The notes under the pieces are model-generated. The model made no database searches. It was not told the DNA's origin and worked only from the letters and a program-made list of their open reading frames with translations. Of a DNA stretch of 60,183 bases, positions 16,591-25,294 are shown piece by piece. Within the stretch, counting starts at the first letter, position 1; every line of letters starts with the position of its first letter. The DNA is taken from positions 1 through 60,183 of the forward strand of contig JAZPZI010000015.1 in the NCBI GenBank assembly GCA_045544615.1, read 5' to 3'. The position numbers and the translations under genes were made by a program. Source of the stretch: CAKSFT01 sp045544615. GTDB lineage: Bacteria > Bacillota > Clostridia > UBA1381.

Positions 16591-17460
16591 ATGAAAAATG
16601 AAGCGATAAGAGTTTCGGTTGTGAGCATTATCGTAAATGTTGTATTGTCGGCATTAAAGTTTGTAGCGGGAATAATCGCACATTCGAGCGCTATGATTTC
16701 CGATGCAGTCCACTCTATGTCGGATGTTTTGAGCACCTTTGTTGTGATTGTCGGCGTAAGAATTTCGGGTAAGGAAAACGATGCCGAGCACCCTTACGGT
16801 CACGAGAGAATGGAGTGTGTTGCGGCGATTATTTTATCGGTTATGCTTGCTCTTGTAGGCGCGGGGATAGGATATAGCGGAATTTTGAACATTATGGCAG
16901 GAAACGGTGCACTCGAAGCACCGACCGCACTTGCACTTGTTGCGGCAGTTGTGTCGATTGCGGTGAAGGAATGGATGTACTGGTATGCAAGAGCTGCGGC
17001 AAAGCGTATGAACTCCGATGCACTTATGGCTGATGCCTGGCACCACCGCTCAGATGCGTTGTCGTCTGTCGGAAGCTTTATTGGTATCGGCGGTGCTATG
17101 CTCGGATTCCCGGTGCTTGATTCTGTAGCAAGCGTTATAATTTGTATTTTTATCTTAAAGGCGGCGGTGGATATCTTCCGTGGTGCGATTGAGAAGATGG
17201 TGGACCGTGCCTGTGATGCCGAAACAACCAGGAAAATCCGGGATATAATCCTGTCACACCCGGAGATTGTGCAGTTGGATTTATTGAAGACGAGAATGTT
17301 TGCATCAAAGGTCTTTGTTGATGTGGAATTCAGTCTTGACGGCACGATGAGCCTCAAGGAGGCACACGATATTGCCGATATGATTCATGACGAAATAGAG
17401 GATAAAGTGCCTGCTGTAAAGCATTGCATGGTGCATGTAAACCCGGCAGAGCAGGAATAA
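16591..17460 (+). CDS. Cation diffusion facilitator family metal exporter
   Basis: This inner-membrane divalent metal/proton antiporter has 289 residues. Six membrane segments are marked by SDAVHSMSDVLS in TM2 and DAWHHRSDALSSVG in TM5, whose Asp/His residues form the transport metal site. EHPYGHERME lies between TM2 and TM3. The C-terminal cytoplasmic domain contains VDVEFSLDG...AHDIAD and HVNP, typical of the CDF dimerisation domain. The HHRSD motif is the form seen in iron/manganese/zinc-type members, so the metal is uncertain. ATG at 16591 is preferred to TTG at 16582, which touches the AGAAAGG site. Confidence 0.9.
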   Translation: MKNEAIRVSVVSIIVNVVLSALKFVAGIIAHSSAMISDAVHSMSDVLSTFVVIVGVRISGKENDAEHPYGHERMECVAAIILSVMLALVGAGIGYSGILNIMAGNGALEAPTALALVAAVVSIAVKEWMYWYARAAAKRMNSDALMADAWHHRSDALSSVGSFIGIGGAMLGFPVLDSVASVIICIFILKAAVDIFRGAIEKMVDRACDAETTRKIRDIILSHPEIVQLDLLKTRMFASKVFVDVEFSLDGTMSLKEAHDIADMIHDEIEDKVPAVKHCMVHVNPAEQE

Positions 17461-17461
17461 A

Positions 17462-17486
17462 TGTAGGGAAGGGATTTATCCCTTCC
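17462..17486 (+). repeat. TGTAGGG palindromic repeat, copy 1 (terminator-like)
   Basis: TGTAGGGAAGGGATTTAT followed by CCCTTCC: a GGAAGGG/CCCTTCC stem with an ATTTAT loop and then T5, directly behind the CDF stop. It probably serves as that gene's terminator. Confidence 0.75.
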
Positions 17487-17510
17487 TTTTTGTGTGCTAT
17501 GTTTTATTGA

Positions 17511-17536
17511 TGTAGGGGAGGGATTTATTCCCTCCC
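17511..17536 (+). repeat. TGTAGGG palindromic repeat, copy 2
   Basis: TGTAGGGGAGGGATTTATTC followed by CCTCCC: the same design as copy 1, 49 nt downstream, without a T-run. Confidence 0.75.
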
Positions 17537-17550
17537 GTATTATTTGCACA

Positions 17551-17584
17551 AAAAAAGACTCAAAGCTTATGCTTTGAGTCTTTT
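17551..17584. terminator. Bidirectional terminator between CDF and hydrogenase operon
   Basis: AAAAAAGACTCAAAGC-TTAT-GCTTTGAGTCTTTT is symmetric, with A-run and T-run on the two sides. It ends the minus-strand hydrogenase operon and can also stop plus-strand transcripts. Confidence 0.88.
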
Positions 17585-17595
17585 CATATAAGAAA

Positions 17596-19332
17596 TCAGA
17601 ACTTATTTCTCTTTGTGTAGTGAGTGTGGAGAAGTTCATGAGCCTTGTGTGAACCAGGTTCACCGAAGAAATCCTTGTAGAGGAGGTCAATGTCAGGATT
17701 TTCGTGACTCTTTCTGATTGCAGACTTCTCGTCTTCTGAATAGAGGGCCTTAGCACGCTCTTTCTTGATGTCAATTTCCATCTGAGTTTTTGCTGAGCAG
17801 ATTGGCTGTCCGCCACCTGTTACACAGCCGCCAGGACATGCCATAATTTCGATGAATGCATAATCCTTTTCGCCAGCCTTGATGCTATCAAGAAGCTTTC
17901 TTGCATTACCCAAACCGTGAGCGATAGCAACCTTAACATCCTTGCCGCCAAGTGCGATTGTAGCTTCCTTGATGCCTTCTGTGCCACGAACCTGATCGAA
18001 TTCGAGCTTTTCCAAAGGCTTCTTTTCAACTATTTCATAAACAGTTCTGAGTGCTGCTTCCATAACACCGCCGGTTGCACCGAAGATAACGCCTGCGCCT
18101 GATGCTTCTGCGAATGGAGCGTCGAAGCTTTCGTCAGGAAGTTCGTTGAACTTAATACCTGCCTGCTTGATCATTCTTGCAAGCTCACGTGTTGAGAGAA
18201 CATAGTCAACATCTCTGTACTTTTCGCCCATTTCAGGTCTTGCTGCTTCAAACTTCTTAGCAACACATGGCATGATTGAAACAACAACCATCTTTGCAGG
18301 GTCGATGCCGTGCTTTTCGGCATAATATGACTTCAATACAGCACCAAACATCTGGTGTGGTGACTTACAGCTTGACAAATTGTCGATAAATTCCGGGAAG
18401 TTGTGTTCACAGAACTTAATCCAGCCAGGGCTACATGATGTAATCAAAGGCAATGTACCGCCGTTGTTGATTCTGTTCAAGAGCTCTGTTCCTTCTTCGA
18501 GGATTGTAAGGTCGGCACCTGTATCGGTATCGAATACCTTATCAAAGCCGAGACGTCTCAAAGCTGCTGCCATCTTGCCTGTGCAAGCTGTGCCGATCGG
18601 CAAGCCGAATTCTTCACCCAATGCAGCACGAACAGCAGGAGCGGTCTGTACGATAACATACTTATCTTTATTGTAGATTTCTTCGAATACTTCGTCGATC
18701 TGATCCTTTTCCTTCAATGCGCCAACAGGACAAGCTGTGATACACTGACCGCAGTTTACGCAAGTTGTATCAGCAATACCTGCATCGAATGCTGAGCCGA
18801 TCTGTGTCTTGAAGCCACGTTCTTTTGCATCGATTGCACCAACTGTCTGAACGTTCTTACAAACGCTTACGCAACGACGACAAAGTACGCACTTATTGTT
18901 ATCTCTTACGAATGAAACTGATGAATCGTCGATGTCATATTCATTTCTATCGCCGAGGTATGCGATATCAGTAACGCCTAACTCTTCTGACAATGTCTGC
19001 AATTCACAGTTCTGGTTTCTGATACATGTCAAACACTTTCTGTCGTGGTTTGAGAGTATGAGTTCCAATGTATTCTTTCTTGCCTTCTTAACAGCAGGTG
19101 AGTGAGTTAAAACCTCGATGCCTTCTGCAACCGGGTAAACGCAGGCAGCCTGGAGAGCTCTTGCGCCAACGATTTCAACAACACACATTCTACATGAGCC
19201 TGTTTCTGAAGCGTCTTTGAGGTAACAAAGAGTAGGAATGTCAATTCCGGCAAGGCGGGCAGCTTCTAAGATAGTTGAGCCCTGTGGTGCCGATACCGGC
19301 TGACCGTTTATTTTCAAATTTACCATTTCCAT
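17596..19332 (-). CDS. hydA: NADH-dependent [FeFe]-hydrogenase catalytic subunit (HydA/HndD type)
   Basis: This catalytic subunit forms H2 (or oxidises it) in a cytosolic complex that takes electrons from NADH and probably ferredoxin. The 578 residues contain an N-terminal [2Fe-2S] domain (CxxxxxxxxxxCxxC near 36-50), the His-Cys3 [4Fe-4S] region (HDRKCLTCIRNQNC, about 96-109), two [4Fe-4S] ferredoxin clusters (CVLCRRCVSVC and CVNCGQCITACP) and the H-cluster domain. H-cluster motifs are TSCSPGW (298-304), MPCVAKKFE (from 354) and MACPGGCVTGGGQP (from 497). L1 has Ser where TSCCP enzymes have the second Cys, a variant I associate with trimeric NADH-linked enzymes. ATG 19332 is chosen over the in-frame TTG at 19359. 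It is the last gene of the operon. Confidence 0.93.
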   Translation of the reverse strand: MEMVNLKINGQPVSAPQGSTILEAARLAGIDIPTLCYLKDASETGSCRMCVVEIVGARALQAACVYPVAEGIEVLTHSPAVKKARKNTLELILSNHDRKCLTCIRNQNCELQTLSEELGVTDIAYLGDRNEYDIDDSSVSFVRDNNKCVLCRRCVSVCKNVQTVGAIDAKERGFKTQIGSAFDAGIADTTCVNCGQCITACPVGALKEKDQIDEVFEEIYNKDKYVIVQTAPAVRAALGEEFGLPIGTACTGKMAAALRRLGFDKVFDTDTGADLTILEEGTELLNRINNGGTLPLITSCSPGWIKFCEHNFPEFIDNLSSCKSPHQMFGAVLKSYYAEKHGIDPAKMVVVSIMPCVAKKFEAARPEMGEKYRDVDYVLSTRELARMIKQAGIKFNELPDESFDAPFAEASGAGVIFGATGGVMEAALRTVYEIVEKKPLEKLEFDQVRGTEGIKEATIALGGKDVKVAIAHGLGNARKLLDSIKAGEKDYAFIEIMACPGGCVTGGGQPICSAKTQMEIDIKKERAKALYSEDEKSAIRKSHENPDIDLLYKDFFGEPGSHKAHELLHTHYTKRNKF

Positions 19333-19369
19333 TTTTATATCTACCGTTCCTTTCTTCAAAATTGTTATA

Positions 19370-21163
19370 TCAGACTTTGTCTATAGCGTTAAACTTACAA
19401 GCAGCCTGACAAGCGCCACACTTAATACACTTATCCTGATCGATAACGAATGGCTTCTTGATTTCGCCTGAAATAGCGTTAACAGGACACTGTCTTGAAC
19501 AAAGGCTACAGCCCTTACATTTTTCAGGATCGATGACATAACGTGCAAGAGCCTTACAAACACCTGCAGGACATCTCTTTTCCTTAACGTGTGCTTCGTA
19601 TTCGTCTCTGAAGTACTGAAGTGTTGACAATACAGGGTTAGGAGCAGTCTGTCCCAAACCGCAGAGTGAAGAAGCCTTGATGCTGTAGCAGAGCTCTTCG
19701 AGCTTGTCGATATCTTCCATAGTACCCTTACCGTCTGTAATCTTGTTCAAGAGTTCCAAAAGACGCTTTGTACCGATACGACATGGTGTACACTTACCGC
19801 ATGATTCATCAACTGTGAATTCGAGGAAGAACTTCGCAATATCAACCATACAGTTGTCTTCGTCCATAACGATAAGACCGCCTGAACCCATCATTGAACC
19901 AATCTGGATGAGTGAATCATAGTCGATTGGAGTGTCGATGAGGTGAGCAGGGATACATCCGCCTGAAGGACCACCTGTCTGTGCTGCCTTGAACTTCTTG
20001 CCGTTAGGGATGCCGCCGCCGATTTCTTCAACGATTTCACGCAATGTTGTACCCATTGGGATTTCAACAAGACCTGTGTTGTTGATCTTACCGCCGAGAG
20101 CGAATACCTTAGTACCCTTTGACTTTTCTGTACCCATTGATCTGAACCAGTCAACGCCGTTTAAGATAATCTGGGTAATATTTGCATAAGTTTCAACGTT
20201 GTTGAGAAGTGTTGGCTTGCCCCACAAACCCTTAACAGCAGGGAATGGAGGTCTTGGACGAGGCTCACCACGCTTACCTTCGATAGAAGTAAGAAGTGCT
20301 GTTTCTTCACCACAAACGAATGCGCCGGCACCAAGACGGATGTCAAGGTCGAACGAGAAGTCTGTGCCGAAGATATTTTCGCCAAGCAAGCCGTATTCCT
20401 TAGCCTGATTGATAGCTATGCGGAGTCTTTCAACTGCGATTGGGTACTCAGCTCTTATGTATACATAACCCTGATTAGCACCAACTGCATAACCTGCGAT
20501 AGCCATAGCTTCGATAACTGCGTGTGGGTCACCCTCGAGGATTGATCTGTCCATGAATGCGCCAGGGTCACCTTCGTCGGCGTTACAAGCAACATACTTC
20601 TGGTCGCCAACTGCTTTGTGAGTGAATTCCCACTTCATACCTGTAGGGAAGCCACCGCCGCCTCTGCCACGCAAGCCTGAATCTTTAATCATCTGGATTA
20701 CTTCTTCAGGAGTCATTTCGGTAAGAACCTTACCCAATGCCTGGTAACCGTCGATTGCGATATATTCATCAATGTTTTCCGGGTTGATAACACCACAGTT
20801 TCTGAGAGCAACACGCTTCTGCTTTGCATAGAATGTTGTTTCGTTGAGCGACTTGATTGTATCGCCTTCTACTGTTTCTGCGTAAAGAAGTCTCTTTACG
20901 ATACGGCCCTTCAAAAGGTGTTCTTCAACGATTTCTGCGATATCGTCTACTTCAACACGGCTATAGAAAGCGCCTTCCGGGTAAACAACTACTACAGGAC
21001 CCAATGCACAAAGACCGAAACAGCCTGTTTCAACAAGCTTTACTTCGTTTTCGAGGCCCTTTTCTTTGAGCTGTTTTTCAAATTCCTGTTCAAGTGCTTT
21101 AGAACCTGATGATGTACATCCGGTACCGCCGCAAATCAACACATGCGATCTGTATATATTCAT
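19370..21163 (-). CDS. hydB: NADH-binding hydrogenase subunit (NuoF/HydB/HndC type)
   Basis: This flavoprotein subunit oxidises NADH and passes electrons to the catalytic subunit. Its domains run in order. An N-terminal thioredoxin-like [2Fe-2S] domain shows CGGTGCTSSGS and ETGCFGLC. The NuoF core binds FMN and NADH (SGLRGRGGGGFPTGMKW; CNADEGDPGAFMDR). An SLBB segment follows, then the ESCGKCTPCRIGTKR cluster site, and finally a C-terminal 2x[4Fe-4S] ferredoxin domain (CKGCSLCSRQCP and CIKCGACQAAC). The fused extra domains, about 597 residues in all, are typical of hydrogenases and not of complex I. AGGAGGG precedes the start; ATG 21163 is preferred to the in-frame TTG at 21169. Confidence 0.92.
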   Translation of the reverse strand: MNIYRSHVLICGGTGCTSSGSKALEQEFEKQLKEKGLENEVKLVETGCFGLCALGPVVVVYPEGAFYSRVEVDDIAEIVEEHLLKGRIVKRLLYAETVEGDTIKSLNETTFYAKQKRVALRNCGVINPENIDEYIAIDGYQALGKVLTEMTPEEVIQMIKDSGLRGRGGGGFPTGMKWEFTHKAVGDQKYVACNADEGDPGAFMDRSILEGDPHAVIEAMAIAGYAVGANQGYVYIRAEYPIAVERLRIAINQAKEYGLLGENIFGTDFSFDLDIRLGAGAFVCGEETALLTSIEGKRGEPRPRPPFPAVKGLWGKPTLLNNVETYANITQIILNGVDWFRSMGTEKSKGTKVFALGGKINNTGLVEIPMGTTLREIVEEIGGGIPNGKKFKAAQTGGPSGGCIPAHLIDTPIDYDSLIQIGSMMGSGGLIVMDEDNCMVDIAKFFLEFTVDESCGKCTPCRIGTKRLLELLNKITDGKGTMEDIDKLEELCYSIKASSLCGLGQTAPNPVLSTLQYFRDEYEAHVKEKRCPAGVCKALARYVIDPEKCKGCSLCSRQCPVNAISGEIKKPFVIDQDKCIKCGACQAACKFNAIDKV

Positions 21164-21181
21164 ATTCAAAAAACCCTCCTA

Positions 21182-21553
21182 TTACTTGTTTTCAGCGCCT
21201 ATTGTATATTCTGTAACAGGCTTGTTGTTGATGAGGTGGTCTGTAACAACCTTGATTGCCTTTTCCTCAGTCATGTGAACGTATGTCACCTTTTCTTCGC
21301 CCGGAACATAAACCTCAACGATAGGCTCGAGGCGGCACATTCCGATACAGCCTGTCTGTGTAACTGTAACATTTGCAAGATTTCTCTTTTCGATTTCGCT
21401 TACGAAGCTGTTAAGAACAGGACGTGCACCTGCTGCGATACCACATGTAGCCATACCAACAACAACACGGATACCGTCTTCACGTTCTTTACGCAGGTTT
21501 ACCTGGTTCAAAGCCTTGTTACGAATTTCCTGTAATTCTGCCAAACTTTTCAT
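21182..21553 (-). CDS. HndB-like [2Fe-2S] thioredoxin-fold protein
   Basis: This 123-residue iron-sulfur protein is of the kind found beside NAD(P)-linked [FeFe]-hydrogenases (HndB of Desulfovibrio). The thioredoxin-like [2Fe-2S] ligands are visible as GMATCGIAAGA (one Cys) and TQTGCIGMC (two Cys). Only three of the usual four cysteines are evident, as in several HndB proteins. A helical N-terminus (SLAELQEIRNKAL) precedes the fold. The start has GGAGG 7 nt upstream. It sits 18 nt before hydB and probably forms part of the same complex. Confidence 0.88.
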   Translation of the reverse strand: MKSLAELQEIRNKALNQVNLRKEREDGIRVVVGMATCGIAAGARPVLNSFVSEIEKRNLANVTVTQTGCIGMCRLEPIVEVYVPGEEKVTYVHMTEEKAIKVVTDHLINNKPVTEYTIGAENK

Positions 21554-21629
21554 AATTGACCTCCTTAAAATTTAAATATGAAATTTGGTTTTTATATTTT
21601 AACCGTATCAGGGTAAAACATAATCTTTG

Positions 21630-22166
21630 TTATAACTCCGAAAGTCCTTCGTTTACGTAGTCAGCGACCCACATAAGAACTTCGGGAGTGTCGAGAGGAA
21701 CGCCCGAGAGCGTCTCCCGCATTTCGGCAGTGTCTAATATAAACTCATTGCCGTTTTTTAAATGTTTATACAAAAAGTCGATTTCGGGCGAGCCGGAGAT
21801 AAGCGTCTGCATTGTCCCCGCCATATCGCCGAGCGGTGCACGGTCGATATTTTTATGCTCGAAGTAGGTTTTAAGTGTTGTCCCGACTCCGAGTTCTGAG
21901 GAAATCTCAAGCCTTCCGCCACACTGTACGGCGGCTGCTTCGAAAAGCGAAATCCCCATTCCGACCTTTCTTGTTGTGCGTGTTGTCTTAAACGGGTCAC
22001 GCACCTCAGCAAGAAATTCCGGACTCATACCGCAGCCGTTATCGGTTATCTCGATTGTGAGGAGATTTTCATTTTCATCCTCGACTATGGTAATTCCGAT
22101 AAGCGTTGCTTTTGCCTTAACCGAATTCTTTGCAATATCTAAAATATGAAGCGATAATTCTTTCAT
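21630..22166 (-). CDS. GHKL ATP-binding protein of hydrogenase operon
   Basis: This is a stand-alone histidine-kinase-type ATPase domain of 178 residues without phosphoacceptor or sensor regions. ATP-lid motifs are the N box LHILDIAKNSVKA, the G1 box EITDNGCGM and the G2 box VGMGISLFEAA. A C-terminal extension of ~60 residues is helical and unassigned. Such proteins recur in clostridial hydrogenase operons next to PHP and DRTGG genes and probably regulate or sense redox state. The role is not established. It follows the PHP gene by only 2 nt. Confidence 0.82.
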   Translation of the reverse strand: MKELSLHILDIAKNSVKAKATLIGITIVEDENENLLTIEITDNGCGMSPEFLAEVRDPFKTTRTTRKVGMGISLFEAAAVQCGGRLEISSELGVGTTLKTYFEHKNIDRAPLGDMAGTMQTLISGSPEIDFLYKHLKNGNEFILDTAEMRETLSGVPLDTPEVLMWVADYVNEGLSEL

Positions 22167-22168
22167 AA

Positions 22169-22864
22169 CTACCTCCGGAACAACTCTCTTATGTCATCAA
22201 CCTCAAGGTATGCACCCTTTTGGGCAATATCCTGCAGGTAGTGAGCATCCGAGTTGCGGAAAATGTTATATTTTCTCAAGTCTTCTCTGTTTTGAAGATA
22301 GAGCTCAACATCTTCAACCGCCTTGGAAATCTCTATCGACCTGATGTCAATGTCATCAGGGATAAAACCGAGGTTTGTGAGGATGCTGTAGGAGTGTCTG
22401 TCCACATGTGCGGGGATAAACAGTCCGTTTGCTGATAAAACCAAATCAAATAGTGTATTGATTGACATATTCGCAGGTGAGATTAAAAGCTTGCGCTCAT
22501 ACCTCACAATCTCGTCATCCGAGTTCATATATGCCTGGTCGCCGAAGATTTCGGGACGGTTTTCTATGTCGGGGAGGGCCTCGTAAACCTTATCGGCAAC
22601 GAATTTTGCCTCGTCGAGTCCGGGGTAGAGGGTGAGGATATGCACACCTTCTTCGGTTTCGACCTCCATACCGGGGATAACCGCAACGCCTATTGCCTTG
22701 CCGACCTCGATTGCAGCCCCGGCGTTGCCGATACTGTTATGGTCGGAGACTGCGATAGCATTGAGTCCCGATAATGCCGCCATATTAACTATATTATTCG
22801 GTGTCATATCGGCATCGCCGCAAGGGGAGAGTGCCGAATGAATGTGAAAATCATAATAGAGCAT
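22169..22864 (-). CDS. PHP-domain phosphoesterase of hydrogenase operon
   Basis: This is a metal-dependent phosphoesterase of 231 residues with the polymerase and histidinol phosphatase fold. Metal ligands are visible in FHIHSALSPCGDAD, SDHNSIGNAGA, GMEVETEEGVHIL, PAHVDRHSYSI and RNSDAHYLQDI. The start at 22864 is set by AAAGGAG 7 nt upstream; the open frame extends further into the preceding gene without a site. Its substrate is unknown. Co-location with ATPase, DRTGG and sensor-hydrogenase genes suggests a signalling or nucleotide-hydrolysing role, by inference only. Confidence 0.85.
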   Translation of the reverse strand: MLYYDFHIHSALSPCGDADMTPNNIVNMAALSGLNAIAVSDHNSIGNAGAAIEVGKAIGVAVIPGMEVETEEGVHILTLYPGLDEAKFVADKVYEALPDIENRPEIFGDQAYMNSDDEIVRYERKLLISPANMSINTLFDLVLSANGLFIPAHVDRHSYSILTNLGFIPDDIDIRSIEISKAVEDVELYLQNREDLRKYNIFRNSDAHYLQDIAQKGAYLEVDDIRELFRR

Positions 22865-22865
22865 T

Positions 22866-23195
22866 TTAAAGCTCCTTTGAGAGTGCCGAAGCAAGCTCAT
22901 AAGCAGTCTTCCGGCTCTTTAAAATTATGATTTCCTGCGAATTTGCTTTATTGATAATCTCCTGCTCGGCAGTTACGCCCTCTGCAAGGATTATTGCGGC
23001 AGCATCGGTAAGTGACGCTACTGCTACAATATTTATATTATTCATAATGGTAATCCACACATCGTCTGCTTCGGCTCTGCCCATAACCCAGCTCAGGAGA
23101 TCGCCTATGTAGCAACCCTTTACTTCACGGTCTGCAAAGTCGGGCGATGTGAGAATTTCCAGATCCAGTTTTCCGATAAGCTCTGATACCTTCAT
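22866..23195 (-). CDS. DRTGG-domain protein (second copy)
   Basis: This cytosolic protein of about 109 residues resembles the DRTGG domain, a putative ligand-binding module also found between CBS and phosphotransacetylase domains. Recognisable parts are the start MKVSELIGKLDLEILT, the central GCYIGDLLSWVMGRAEADDVWIT and the end IIILKSRKTAYELASAL. It is a paralogue of the protein at 24924-25283. AAGAGG precedes ATG 23195, preferred to the overlapping GTG at 23198. It ends 1 nt before the PHP start codon. Confidence 0.8.
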   Translation of the reverse strand: MKVSELIGKLDLEILTSPDFADREVKGCYIGDLLSWVMGRAEADDVWITIMNNINIVAVASLTDAAAIILAEGVTAEQEIINKANSQEIIILKSRKTAYELASALSKEL

Positions 23196-23206
23196 CACGA
23201 TACCTC

Positions 23207-24511
23207 TTAATATCTATTATCGTCTTCCGTTTGGTGGTTTTCATTGAGTTCGAACAACTCTTTTGCAAGGTCACGGATACGCTCACGCATCTTGAAGATG
23301 CAGTCGTTCTCGTTTGCAAAGCCACGTGCCACATCCTCTGCAAGTGCCTTGCAGGACGGTGCTCCGCACGAGCCACAGTCAAGCTTTGGAAGCTCTGCAA
23401 AAATTCTGTCCATTGTCTCCATCTTCTGCATTGCAACCTCAAGGTCATCATCGAGTGTTGAAACAGCGTTTGCGCTGACACTCTTTTGCCACATGATATC
23501 CTCAACATCGAGTTGCGGAAATGGCTTGACTTCGGGTTTTTTATGCGACTGACGGGCAATTCTTCGGGATGCCAGGAATGGGTTTACAATATTCAAAGCC
23601 CCGCCGGCACATCCGCTCGGACAAGCAGAAAGCTCGATAAACTCAACAGAATTAACCTTGCCGTATTCGATTTCCTCCAAAACATTTATAACATGATGTA
23701 TTCCGTCTGCATAGAGATAGTCTTCAACGTCTGTTCCTTTGCATTCGCCGCCGCTTCTTGCCCAGAATATTCCCTCATGACCCGAAACCGAGAGCGGAAG
23801 CTCTTCCTCATCAGGGATGGTTTCGATAATCGGTCGTATCTTTGCATAAGCGTCTCTTGCGGCTATCGCACCGCTGACGAAGGATTTTTCCAGCGTGAGC
23901 GGAGATTTTATGCTTGTAACCTTTGCAGGACAGGGAGTTATGAAGAAAATCCCGATATCCTCATCCGGAAGCCCGGTCTTCTTTTTTACTTCTTCACGGG
24001 CAAGCTTTGCTGCTGCCTCCATCGGTGAGATGATATTCAACACATTCCCCAAAAGGTCAGGGAAGCGTTCACGGATGAGTCTCAAAACTGCCGGACAAGC
24101 AGAGCTTATAACCGGTTTTTTAAGAGTTCCCGACTTTATCAGCTCACGGGTTGCAGCGCTGACCATTTCTGCGCCTCGTGCAACCTCGAAGCAATCATCG
24201 AAGCCGATTCGTATAAATGCTGTAAGGATTTTATTTACACTCATTTCGCATCGGAACTGACTGTAAAATGACGGTGCAGGCATTGCTACGTTATACTTGA
24301 AGTTTTTGAGCATATCAAAGCTGTCTGTTGCGACAACCTTTGCGTGTGACTGGCAAACCCTTACACATTCACCGCAGTCGATGCACCGTTCTTTTATTAT
24401 TTTGGCTTTGCCATGGCGGACACGGATTGCCTCTGTCGGGCAGCGTGTGATACAGTTTGTACAGCCATGACATTTATTTGTATCCAGCGTAACCGAGTGG
24501 AAATAGTCCAT
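23207..24511 (-). CDS. Sensor-type [FeFe]-hydrogenase-like protein
   Basis: This 434-residue iron-sulfur protein has an N-terminal 2x[4Fe-4S] ferredoxin domain (CHGCTNCITRCP and CIDCGECVRVC, residues 14-53). An H-cluster-like domain follows, and then a C-terminal cluster site (CGSCGAPSC, 379-387, with Cys404). The H-cluster cysteines are kept in SSACP (136-140), TPCPAK (192-197) and ACPSGC (296-301). However, Ala138 replaces the catalytic proton-relay cysteine, and the GGGQP end of motif L3 is changed. In HydS-type proteins the same Cys-to-Ala change accompanies low activity and a proposed H2-sensing role. Flanking ATPase, DRTGG and PHP genes fit a regulatory module. HfsB/HydS-like is the best label. 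Confidence 0.85.
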   Translation of the reverse strand: MDYFHSVTLDTNKCHGCTNCITRCPTEAIRVRHGKAKIIKERCIDCGECVRVCQSHAKVVATDSFDMLKNFKYNVAMPAPSFYSQFRCEMSVNKILTAFIRIGFDDCFEVARGAEMVSAATRELIKSGTLKKPVISSACPAVLRLIRERFPDLLGNVLNIISPMEAAAKLAREEVKKKTGLPDEDIGIFFITPCPAKVTSIKSPLTLEKSFVSGAIAARDAYAKIRPIIETIPDEEELPLSVSGHEGIFWARSGGECKGTDVEDYLYADGIHHVINVLEEIEYGKVNSVEFIELSACPSGCAGGALNIVNPFLASRRIARQSHKKPEVKPFPQLDVEDIMWQKSVSANAVSTLDDDLEVAMQKMETMDRIFAELPKLDCGSCGAPSCKALAEDVARGFANENDCIFKMRERIRDLAKELFELNENHQTEDDNRY

Positions 24512-24520
24512 TTAATCACC

Positions 24521-24931
24521 TCAAATGTTTATTGTGAGTGTTAATGTTGTTCCTTCTCCCGGAGCTGTTTTTATCTGCATATCGTCTGTATATTTTTTGA
24601 TGTTGGGAAGACCCATACCTGCGCCGAAGCCCATTTCACGGATTTTATCACTTGCGGTCGAGTACCCTTCCTGCATAGCAAGGTTAAGGTTTGCAATACC
24701 CGGACCGTGGTCTGTGAAGGTAAGCTGTATTGTGCGGCCGCTGATTTCAGCCTCGCACTCACCGCCGCCACCGTGAATGATGGTATTGATTTCGGCTTCA
24801 TACATCGCAATCGAAACACGTCTTACGGTTTCGGGAGAGATTCCGAGCTTCTTCAAGACCGACTTGAAGTCGCTTGATGCTTCTCCTGCAGTTACGAGAT
24901 CATTTCCCGACAGGATATATTTTTTAATCAT
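24521..24931 (-). CDS. RsbW-like ATP-binding regulatory protein
   Basis: This is a small GHKL ATPase of 136 residues of the anti-sigma-factor/serine kinase (HATPase_c_2) type. The N box is YEAEINTIIHGG, the G1 box TDHGPGI and the G2 box GMGLPNIKKY. Unlike true RsbW operons there is no anti-anti-sigma STAS gene nearby. Its ATG overlaps the end of the DRTGG gene by 8 nt, which shows translational coupling. A switch role in the hydrogenase signalling module is inferred. Confidence 0.8.
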   Translation of the reverse strand: MIKKYILSGNDLVTAGEASSDFKSVLKKLGISPETVRRVSIAMYEAEINTIIHGGGGECEAEISGRTIQLTFTDHGPGIANLNLAMQEGYSTASDKIREMGFGAGMGLPNIKKYTDDMQIKTAPGEGTTLTLTINI

Positions 24932-25283
24932 TTTCGTTTCCTCTCAGACCGTTTTCGTAAAGCTTTCCGCAGGCAAGATAGAGCGGATATTCGGTTGTGA
25001 GAATTGTGATGTCCTTTTCCTTGGCAAGCTCAACCACATCGGGTGACGGGTTTTTGCCGCGGACAAAACAGATTGCCACAATATCCATCATTTCAGCTGT
25101 GCGGATTACCTGTGAGTTTATAAGACCTGTCAGAAGAAGTGACTGGTCCTTTACAAACGCAAGAACATCGCTCATAAGGTCACATCCGCAAGCGGTGTGG
25201 ATTTCCTTCTGGCTGAGCAGTTCGTCGTTTTCGTTTGTCAAAACTTCGGCATTGAGGATTTTCTTGATTTCAGACAATAGCAT
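24924..25283 (-). CDS. DRTGG-domain protein (first copy)
   Basis: This 119-residue cytosolic protein resembles the DRTGG module: LSEIKKILNAEVLT at the start, ACGCDLMSDVLAFV in the centre and a KDITILTTEYPLYLACGKLYE end. It has two cysteines in ACGCD that the paralogue at 22866-23195 lacks, so it could bind a metal or redox ligand. GGAGC lies upstream of the ATG. It lies 11 nt after the NuoE-like gene and overlaps the ATPase gene. Confidence 0.8.
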   Translation of the reverse strand: MLLSEIKKILNAEVLTNENDELLSQKEIHTACGCDLMSDVLAFVKDQSLLLTGLINSQVIRTAEMMDIVAICFVRGKNPSPDVVELAKEKDITILTTEYPLYLACGKLYENGLRGNEND

Positions 25284-25294
25284 AAATTTGCTCC

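Noticed and set aside
17596..19332. Inactive hydrogenase because L1 reads TSCSP and not TSCCP
   Set aside because: The other motifs are intact, and I associate TSCSPGW with NADH-linked trimeric [FeFe]-hydrogenases. I could not verify the alignment here, so no claim of inactivity is made.
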